Shown here in pieces: positions 56,244-64,000 of a DNA stretch of 64,000 nucleotides. Numbering within the stretch: the first letter of the stretch is position 1; the number at the start of each line of letters is the position of its first letter. The notes below the pieces were generated by a model, which did no database searches, was not told where the DNA came from, and saw only the letters and a program-made list of their open reading frames with translations. The translations under genes and the position numbers were made by a program. The stretch is taken from NCBI GenBank assembly GCA_007922195.1, contig ML682024.1:4417675-4481674 (forward strand), in the 5' to 3' direction. The DNA comes from Podocnemis expansa (lineage: Eukaryota; Chordata; Testudines; Podocnemididae).

Positions 56244-58030
56244 AGCTGGGGCAGTTGGGCACAAGCAAATTGTGGCTAAATGGAAACAGGGAGGTCTGGG
56301 GATGAAGGAGGGCAGCCTTGATCCTGAGCCACCTTGTCTCCATTTGGTCCTGGGGCTTCACCTTTCAGCTTCAAGGGCTGATCTGCTCCCCAGGGCGAAG
56401 GAGACTCCTTCATGGGGTGCATTAACCAGTGGGATTCTGTACATCGGGATGGAAATGAACTCTCGAGGAGATTGGAGTTGCAGCTACAGCAGTGTCACAG
56501 AGCAGGGGTGAGTGGACAGGTTCAGGGTGAAGGACTGTATGGACACAACAGTGAGAGGCCATGCACCCCTCCCTGCAACTCCAGTCTGGGACCTCTGCTG
56601 CCCTCCTAGGGTAATGGCTCCTTTGGCTCCAGCTCTGCCCTGGGCCAGGGACTGCTGTGGATCTGGAGTTTTACTGACAGTAACCTCCCCACTTGAACAA
56701 AGCCAGTGCTGTTGGGCCTGTCCTTCAGAGCACCCGAGTCTTGGATGGTGCAGGACTCCAGGCCTTAGTTGGGATGGGGTGCAATCTTGGCCTAGCCTGA
56801 GCTAGTTCCCCCTTATTGGTGCTAGGACAGCCGCCCTGAGCTTCCCCCTAAAAGCCAGGCTGCCTGGCTGGCTCCATACCAGGCAGCATCTGACCACCAC
56901 TCCAGTGCGTTCCCCAATTCTGGCGCTGGCAATAAATTTTGACCTAGCTTGGCCTTGCTGTGGGAGGTCTTGGAGATATGCTGGAGCCTGGTGGTTCAGT
57001 CCTAGATTCCTACTGCAGCGTCATTTCTTGGGGGTCTGACCTGGGGACAGGGGTCACGTCCTGGCTGTGGATTATTGCTGGGTGCGGCAGGGTCCTGGAG
57101 ACCCCACCCAATCTTTGCTCTTTCTCTTCTGCTCCCTGCAGTCCCCCATCCCTGCCCCAGTTTGATCTCTTCTCATGCCTCCTTGACTTGTGATCTGGGG
57201 CACTCGCTTGAAGGTGGGATCTGCAGCATGTGGCATGGTGGGCATTGCTGTTGGGTGGAAGGGCTGGGCAGTGCCCAGTGTGATGGGGGCCATGATCTCA
57301 GCTGGGTGTGCAGGGCTGGGCACTGCCTGGTGTAACGGGACCCTGATCTCATGGTTGCTGTTTGTCCCCAGTGTGCCAGTCTCCGCAATGGCACAGGGTG
57401 TCCCTGATGCATGGAGTTGAGTGCTCAGCATCCAGATAGGGCAGGGCTGGCAGTGCTTGGTGCGCACCAGAAAGGTAAGAGTCTGTTTGCTGTGACTGGC
57501 GAATGGCCAGGAAGCCTCCCACCTACGAGGCTGCTCAGAGTGGTGTGATGGGATGGGAGGGGCTGGATCGACCCAGCAATGCCTATCTCTGTATATAGCC
57601 ATTTTCACTGCAGCCCTAACTCCCTGTGTTATCCCTTTCTTCATCCCTTTCCTTGGGGGAAACTGAGGCTCAGAGCTTGCACCCAGCTCCTAACAGGTGG
57701 CCGGGGACTCAGCCTATGTATCCCAGCTTGGTGGGACCTGGAGAAGCTAAAAGTGATGCACAGGGTTAGCCCCACAGCAAGGGAGTGGCATGTTCTGGAT
57801 AAAATCCACGAGTGCTGGTTTTCAGTGCCCCCCCCACCCTCTGACTACTAGACCTCACTACTCCCCCAGAGCCAGGGGGAGAACTCAGGCATCCTGGCTG
57901 CCAGCCATATCTGAGATGCCCTTGTGGGTCTCTGCACAGTGGTGAGCTTGGCCAAGGGCATGGGGCAGTGGACAAGGCTGTATAAATGGTTGGTGCCCAG
58001 GCACCACTGCTCACCTCAGCTGCCCTCACC
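56244..58030 (+). other. 5' flank of the lysozyme gene with TATA box
   Basis: TATAAA at 57981-57986 lies 53 bp before the lysozyme ATG, a normal promoter spacing for this family. An inverse tRNA-like unit is at about 57835-57905. The rest of the stretch shows GC-rich intergenic DNA without a gene I recognise. Confidence 0.55.
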
Positions 58031-59199
58031 TTGTGTAGATGAAGGCTCTTGCACTGCTCATCCTGCTGGCCTGCCTGATGCTTGGGGGCAAGGGGATGTA
58101 CTACACCCACTGTGGGCTCGCCCAGAAGCTGCAGCAGCTGGGCTTGGATGGGTACATGGGCTACAGTCTGGTGAACTGTGAGTAACACCCCCAGCCTGGG
58201 CACACACAGCTCCTCTGCCCTCTCCCCTTCCCATCTTCCATACATGGTTCTGCAGGAAGCAAAAATGAGGGTTTTAGGTGTGTCCCATTTCCCCCAGTTT
58301 TAACTTTAAATTTTCAGTGTTGGGTTTTACAGGAGGAAGTGGCCAGGCAATAGTTAATAGCTGGAAATGCTGAGGTTTGGCACAATGACATTTTACAACC
58401 AATAAAACTAGGAATGGGCAATGCCAATTTGTAGGATATATTGCAGTTTTGATGGGTCCTAGCAACGTTTGTCCTTAAACCATTTTTTTAATCCACTCAC
58501 AGTTGCACAAAATGATGGGTTTTAAGCATTTCCTCTCCAACGTTGCATTGTAAATTTTTGCCATTGCGCAAAATTGTATTTCAAGCCATTTTTGTCCAGC
58601 TTGTATCCATGTGTTTTAAGCATTATTTTCTCTTCTAGACATCTCAGTTGTTCCAGTTTCCCCAAATTAAGGGGTTTTAACCATTTATTTGGGGCTTTAA
58701 CCAGTTATTAAGAGTTTTAACTTCTGTATTTCAGTTTGCAGTGACAGAAATTTTCTGAGTTGTGGGAAGTTGTGGGACAGTTTGATGAGGGGTGACCAGG
58801 CAATAATTGCTGAAAAATAGATGCTGAAAGTTGCCAGGTTTAAAGCTTTATAGCCACTAAACTGCAAATGGCCAACCTGACGTATCAAAAGCTCTGTTCT
58901 TGGGCTGCATGTTTCCTACTTTGCTTTTATTATCACTATCAGAAATGTTTTGGCTTCAATTTGCAGGTGTCTAGTGAAATTGATGCTTATCAATATTTTC
59001 GGATAAAAAAATGATTCCTCTAAGCCAATTTCCTTCTATCCTGTGCTCCAGTCTCAGAGCGGAAGTGGTTGTTCACAGCACTGCATCTGGCCACCCAGAG
59101 ATCCCAGCCCAAATAACCATGCCCAAGGTGCCCTGATAGAGTAGCAACTCAGCTTAAAGTGCTCCAGGCACAGTCTGGCTCTGATTACACTAGTCCCCT

Positions 59200-59905
59200 C
59201 CATAAATATAGCAACTACCTAACACCAGAGCCATTAAAGCAGGCACATATCCCTGTAACAAACCATGCTGCCAACTTTGTCCACCTTTCTGCACAAAGAC
59301 ACCATGTCAGGGCCTAATCAAATCACTTACTGCATCAAAGGCTCATTCACTTGCTCATCCACCAATGTGATTTATGGCATCATGCGCCAGAAATGCTCCT
59401 CTGCCTTATATATTGGACAAACAAGACAGCCTCTGTGCAAAGAATAAACAGGCACAAATCTGACATCAGAAATTACAACAATCTAAAATCTGTGGGTCAG
59501 CATTTCAAGCTTCCTGATCACTCCATTGATGATATACTAATTGCAGTGCTCTGACAGATGAATACCTGATCTAGGCTTCAAAGAGAAGCTGCTGAGATGG
59601 AATTTACTTGCAAATTTGATTGCACTGCTTCAGGGCTTAATAGGGATTTAGGATTTTTCTCTCATTGCACTCTTCTTCTTCTATATGCTGTTCCCCAGTA
59701 TTTGAATCTTTATGACAGTTTTGATTCACTGTTACAGTGTGAACTGTTCCCATGACTTACACTTCCCTGCATTTATTTCCTCCCATTCTGTAAGTTTCCC
59801 AGATCTTCAAAGCCTCTGATGAAGTGGGATTTTCTCCCATGAAAGCTTATGCAATAAATACATTTGTTAAGAGCCACATGACTCCTTGTTTGTTTTTCTC
59901 TATAA
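59200..59905 (+). mobile_element. PLE 3' portion in the lysozyme intron
   Basis: Decayed linker and endonuclease coding (VIYGIMRQKCSSALYIGQT near 59370) is followed by the C-terminal remnant and the tail (CTGATGAAGTGGGATTTTCT near 59815) in plus orientation. Frameshifts occur within the endonuclease. Confidence 0.8.
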
Positions 59906-59913
59906 TTATAGTT

Positions 59914-60378
59914 TAGGGGTGGCCAAACTTATGGAACTCAAGAGCCACACAAGTTGATTATTAAACCGCAGAGAGCGGCACTGAGGCATATAGCCATATA
60001 CTTCTACCTACTCCGAAACTTGTAAGTTTAAAATTCATTGCATGCTTTAATTTTATAGTGAAAAGAGGGCAAATATTGATCCTACTAATCTCAGAGTCTA
60101 ATAATTACTTAGGTTGCCATGAAAAATTAGGCCTATATAGTAAAAACTTAGCTGCTGCTCGATGTAGAAGACTGCAGGCTAGTGGCAAGTTTTTTAAAAT
60201 CCCAGCCATGCTGTGCTTCTCCTTGCCATCCCTGATCATGCTGCACTTCTCTCCACCATCGCGGCCCCCTCCCAAACTCCTACAGGGGCTGCTTTCCTAA
60301 ACTGATGTTTTTTGAGAAGCCACACTTTTTCATTCAAGAGCCACATGTGGCTCCCAACCCACAGTTTGGCCACGCCTG
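59914..60378. mobile_element. hAT-type element (GGGGTGGCCAAAC ends)
   Basis: TAGGGGTGGCCAAACTTA at the left pairs with CAGTTTGGCCACGCCTG at the right. Flanks TTATAGTT and GTATAGTG agree at six of eight bases. It sits directly after the PLE tail. Confidence 0.75.
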
Positions 60379-60714
60379 GTATAGTGCATGGTATTGAGAA
60401 CAACCCACGTATCTCCCAAGTTCCCCAGCTGATTGTGTGTATGTGCATTATAGAGCCACCTCCTGACCCTGCGCTGCCATGACACGCTGAGCGCTCTCTG
60501 GCTCTCTCTCTTTGACTCAGGGGTCTGGATGGCTGTGCATGAGAGCAACTACAGCACTACAGTCACCCACTACAACAGCTATGATGGGCACCTTCCAGAT
60601 CAACAGTTGCTACTGGTGTCAGTATGGCAACAAGAACAGTGCCAACAGCTGCCAAATACCCAGCACTGGTAAGGCTAGGATAGAGATCCTCTCTCTCGGA
60701 GGGAGCCTGGCTTA

Positions 60715-60775
60715 GTTGTTTCCCAGCTGCTTCATGCCAGTAGTGGCTGCATTTCAGTGCATGTATTTATTTGTC
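60715..60775 (+). repeat. Partial copy of the ~75-bp intronic repeat
   Basis: GTTGTTTCCCAGCTGCTTCA and AGTGGCTGCATTTCAGTGCA blocks lie 46 bp after the lysozyme exon 2 donor. Confidence 0.5.
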
Positions 60776-61074
60776 TCATCTGGGATCTGCATGGGTGGAA
60801 ATGCCATTTGTGTGATAAATGGGATGGGTGGGTTTGAGGTGGGAGTGATCAAGGGGCAGCTGAGATCCCTGGGGTTTGGTTTCTCCCCCACTCACCTGTC
60901 CTCCCTCCCACAGCTTTGCTGAGTGATGATATCTCAGTGGATGTTGAATGCGCTAAGATCATTGCCAGGGATTCCAATGGCATGGGTGCCTGGTAAGGGG
61001 TGGCTGCTGGAAGGGTAGGTAGGTGGGCATGGGGTGATGGATTTTTCCAGGGGAGTGAGGTATGAGGCAGGACA

Positions 61075-61600
61075 ATTTGGTACACAGCATGGGACAAAAA
61101 AAAATCACAGCTCAGTGCAATACGTAGCAGCACAACCCAGTGCAATGCCCCACAGCTCCACACCTCGCAGGCCAGCAGCAGCCCCCTTTGCAGCACACAC
61201 ACACATCAATGATGCACTCAGCAGCATCATGCCTGCAAAGCCTCACAGTGCAGTGCAGCCTGAACCAGCACCCCCTGTGACATGCAGCACAACACAATTG
61301 CATGCACCCAGCACCACTGGATGCAACCACTCAGTGCTCCACAGCACAGTGTGGCAGCCCCCAGCTGTGGCGAAGTGTAGGGAATTAGTGCGACACACCC
61401 TGCCTGAGAGTAGGACATCACACAATGCAATGGGACCCTACTGCAGAATGTGCCACAACACCCCCTTCAACGGTGCACGGCCCAGAGTCCAAGAGGGCTA
61501 TGTGGGCTCTGAGTAACAACCTGCCGGGCTGCTTGCATCAAGCTGTGCCTCACAGCACACTACACAATGTCCCCTCTGCCATGTGTACAACAGAGCCAGC
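61075..61600 (+). repeat. CA/GC-biased low-complexity tract
   Basis: Words such as CAGTGCAATGC, CACAGCACA and GCAGCACAAC recur irregularly over 0.5 kb, suggesting a decayed short-period repeat. A tRNA-like unit follows at about 61615-61680. The long frames here are compositional. Confidence 0.45.
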
Positions 61601-62344
61601 TAGATTACCTAGGGCTAATGTGCTGGGCTAGGACTCCTGGGTTCTATACCTGGCTGCTTGGTGCTTCGGTTTCCCTACTTGTGATCATTTTTTGGCCTGT
61701 TACATTGTGAGCTCTTCAGGGCAGGGACTGTCTCTCACAATGGGGCCTCCACCTCAGTTGGGGGTTGTGCAGGGTCTGGCACCATGGGGCTCCAATCTGA
61801 GTCAGCAGCTTGTATTTAAGCCCCAGCTCCTGAAGTCATGTGTTTATAAGAGCATCTCAGCTTTATTATTTTTGAAAGTCTATTTTCAAGCCTCACAATT
61901 GTGCCACAAATGTCAAAATGGTGACCTGAACATGACCCAAGAGGGTCAGACTCCAGATCTGCCCCCCACACATGAGCAGAGTTCAAACAATTCCCATCTA
62001 TATATAGTCAGACATTTCCCCACTGAGATGTGTGTGGGTAAATAAGTGGTCCAAACACTGCCATCCCTCCCCAACAGATGCATGGGCTAGGGAACAAAGA
62101 AGAGGACTCCCAAAATGAAGCATTATAAGAAAAAAGCCTTCATGCTTTTTCTGCAAATCTCACAGATTTATTTTTTCTGATCTGGTTTTTCTGCAGATTT
62201 GATGGGTTTTCAGTTTTGTTGCTAATCACATGATTTTCCTGTGACTCTCTTGTGGGTTTTTTTTTTTTTTTTTTGGCTAATTAATATTTTTCTGAAAATC
62301 TCATGGTTGTGTTTTATGCGGCACCTGAATGGGGTGGAAGCTGA

Positions 62345-62560
62345 TCTTCTTCTTCAAGCGCTGCTCGGATGATTCAGTAATAGGTGTCTCCATGCCAGAG
62401 TGCCGGATTGGTAGGAAAACTTTTGTCCTAGCCTGTCAGGAGAGGGCAGGCGGCCACTGCTCCCCATGCCACCCAGTAGCTATATATAGGGCTGCCTCCT
62501 GACCCCTCCCCAGTTTCTTTTCTTCCTCCTTGCGCGTCGGACCTGGAACGTCCACTCCTT
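62345..62560 (+). promoter_or_regulatory. Promoter-like repeat with TATA box, possible solo LTR or leader
   Basis: A structured segment begins with a CTTCTTCAAGCGCTGCTC-type start, holds CCTAGCCTGTCAGGAG and TATATATA (62481-62488), and ends in a pyrimidine-rich CAGTTTCTTTTCTTCCTCC block. This order resembles a repeat I associate with turtle genomes, but no family is confirmed. It lies immediately upstream of a PLE endonuclease ORF. Confidence 0.45.
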
Positions 62561-62588
62561 GCGAACACAAGCAGCCTGTACTTTTTCT

Positions 62589-62963
62589 ATGAGGTTTTCA
62601 CCTGACTGGGAGCACCTTTTTGTGGACGAATCCTTGGTTTTTTTTGCAGTGATCTATGCCATCATGTGCAAGAAATGCCCAACCACCTTATACATTGGAC
62701 AAACAGGACGATCGCTGCGCAAAAGAATAAATGAACATAGAGCTGATATCAAAAATCACAAAACAAAGAAACCAGTTGCTGAGCACTTCCATCTTTCTAA
62801 TCACTCGATAAATGATTTGTTAATGACCATCGTCAGAGATGTAGCTGGGACTTCAAGAATTCAAAGAGAAACAGCTGAACTCAAATTAATATGCAAGCTA
62901 AATTCTGTGAAAGCAGGACCGAATCAAGACTTTAGAGTTTTAAGGGAGATTATAATCCAATAA
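62589..62963 (+). CDS. Open GIY-YIG endonuclease ORF, PLE-derived, 124 aa
   Basis: From ATG 62589 an uninterrupted frame encodes about 24 residues not seen in other PLE copies (MRFSPDWEHLF). It then gives a complete-looking GIY-YIG module (VIYAIMCKKC, LYIGQTGRSLRKRINEHRA) and the usual PLE C-terminus (VAEHFHLSNHSINDLL), ending at a stop just before the LTR region. Other copies in the window are frameshifted here. A T8-GCAG stretch at the junction (62636-62650) resembles a splice acceptor. It may be only a young 5'-truncated insertion. Confidence 0.5.
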   Translation: MRFSPDWEHLFVDESLVFFAVIYAIMCKKCPTTLYIGQTGRSLRKRINEHRADIKNHKTKKPVAEHFHLSNHSINDLLMTIVRDVAGTSRIQRETAELKLICKLNSVKAGPNQDFRVLREIIIQ

Positions 62964-63956
62964 GGAGGACAGCATATTCAGAGCTGTATAAGACGTCTTT
63001 ATTGAAAGAGAACTGAGCGAGAGAGAGGAGACAGACAGGTTTTCCTAGCACCTAAACGACTCTCCCATTTATCACTATGGCAACCCCAATGACCCTAGGT
63101 AGTCCAAAACACCACATATTCCTTCCCCTCTAATGAACACCCCCCAAAAAATAAAGCCCTCCCCCCCCCGAAAGAATAAGAAGTAAACTAGGAGATGAGG
63201 GTAGACTGCCCCATCTCTGGCGAACCCCCGGGGAATTATTCTGCCCCATGAAGAGGGGGTCACCACTAGCTAAAGATCCAGCCGATTAGGAGGCCTTCTG
63301 TCGTGAGGTGGATTATGGCGAACTTCTGGTGTGCCCACCCCACAAGGTGGTATTAGTGGTGGTGGGATCACAGGTACTGGGGAAGAAGCCGGAACTGGAG
63401 AGGATGTTGTGTCTGGTTGGTCCAGGAAGGCTGAAGGCGTTGAAGGGGTGGCTGGAGCAGGAGAGACAGAAATAGTAGTTTCATGCTCTGATGTTGTATC
63501 ATCAGTAAGGGTGAAGTCAGATATGTCTGCTGGAGATGCATCTTCTGGGTGGATATGATGGAGAAGCAGCTGATCTACATGCCGTCGCCAAACTAGTCCA
63601 CTCGCTGTCTGGACAGAGTAGGAAACAGGTCCTGTCTGGGCAATGACCGTTGCTGGGACCCATTTAGCTCCTGAAGAATAGTTTCATGCAAGAACTGGCT
63701 GTCCAATACTGAAGGTGCGGCCCTTTGTTCTTGGTGAATGTCTACTGACCTGGTCCTGCTGTTGGCGTTGAACCACTTGCCGTGTGTCTCGTGGTTTCAA
63801 CAAATCAAAGGAAGAACGCAACTGCCGTCTCATCATAAGAAAAGCTGGAGATGCCTTAGTTGTAGCCTGTGGAGTGTTTCTGTAGGACAACAAGAAGTTG
63901 TCCAGACGCTTATGAAGAGGTGAACGTCCCTTTGCAGATTTTAGAGCTTGCTTCAT
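62960..63956 (-). mobile_element. Ty3/Gypsy LTR retrotransposon, 3' part with LTR
   Basis: The minus strand encodes the integrase C-terminal region (FLLSYRNTPQATTKASPAF, DLLKPRDTRQ) and continues to a basic terminus ending PPNRLDL at 63270. One in-frame TGA lies at 63681-63683. A purine-rich tract (63117-63131) precedes a TGTGGTG start of the 3' LTR at 63116, and AATAAA (62998-63003) lies within the short LTR. Upstream integrase coding is cut at about 63960 by another element. It is an old, non-functional copy. Confidence 0.8.
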
Positions 63957-63961
63957 AGGCT

Positions 63962-64000
63962 GTGTTCACACGCACAGGGTTATTTCGAAACAAGTTGTGT
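63962..64000. mobile_element. TTTCGAAA-type MITE, truncated by the window edge
   Basis: TAGGCTGTGTTCACACG followed by ATTTCGAAACAAG resembles the left end of the element at 50489-51195. It interrupts the Gypsy integrase frame. The flanking ATA would fit a three-base duplication, but the right end is outside the window. Confidence 0.6.

Larger units (their letters stand above)
58039..60992 (+). pseudogene. C-type lysozyme, disrupted (3 of 4 exons seen)
   Basis: Exon 1 (58039-58177) encodes a signal peptide and the mature start with CGLAQKLQQLGLDGYMGYSL. Exon 2 (60521-60668) keeps the catalytic glutamate region (AVHESNY) and the TFQINSCYWCQYGNKN block, but the two lie in different frames. It is 148 nt against about 162 in chicken, so roughly 14 bases are missing across the segment that carries the catalytic aspartate. 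The IPCS cysteine is also replaced (QIPST). Exon 3 (60914-60992, 79 nt, family-typical length) is intact (LLSDDISVDVECAKIIARD). No fourth exon was found up to 62340. A working enzyme would hydrolyse peptidoglycan. This one should not. The 2.3-kb first intron has been invaded by a PLE and a hAT. Confidence 0.85.

Noticed and set aside
61034..61516. A 160-codon frame as a possible lysozyme exon 4 or new gene
   Set aside because: It comes from the CA/GC-biased low-complexity tract and lacks the family's conserved C-terminal residues.

Overview
The window looks like vertebrate nuclear DNA, most probably from a turtle (a crocodilian is a weaker alternative). The evidence is compact multi-exon genes with GT-AG introns, a CR1 LINE, many Penelope-like element (PLE) copies with a GIY-YIG endonuclease, many small hAT elements, and a TTTCGAAA-rich MITE of the kind I associate with turtle and crocodilian genomes. 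There are two assembly gaps, 10 N at 25650-25659 and 400 N at 50584-50983. Both sit in inverted-repeat sequence.

Genes, left to right. The 3' half of WAS (4455-5664, +) follows an intron holding a 3.5 kb CR1. SUV39H1 (8012-14116, +) is complete. WDR13 (15907-19863, -) is tail-to-tail with SUV39H1. A ZWINT-like kinetochore gene (ten exons, 23842-32436, +) carries a C-terminal region I do not know from mammalian ZWINT. GRM6 (35816-43591, -) is complete. ABT1 (52562-53860, +) is complete. A c-type lysozyme (58039-60992, +) is broken by about 14 missing bases in exon 2 and has no visible last exon.

In human, WAS, SUV39H1 and WDR13 share Xp11.23, but ZWINT, GRM6, ABT1 and LYZ lie on four other chromosomes. 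The window therefore records a different linkage. The genes do not form one pathway. They serve actin nucleation, heterochromatin methylation, a WD40 scaffold, kinetochore assembly, glutamate signalling, ribosome biogenesis and an antibacterial enzyme relic.

Between genes the DNA is mostly layered transposons. PLE copies are often flanked by inverted copies of their own 3' tail, and some insertions consist of tail only. At least ten hAT-type elements have recognisable ends, many with 8-bp target-site duplications, several of them exact. A short repeat of about 75 bp containing GGTGGCTGCATCTCAG recurs inside introns, often close to splice sites. The right end holds a PLE endonuclease ORF downstream of a TATA-bearing repeat, then the 3' part of a Ty3/Gypsy LTR retrotransposon cut by a MITE at the window edge.

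Exon boundaries were read by eye from splice consensus and protein continuity. Gene names rest on recognised protein sequence. No database search was run.
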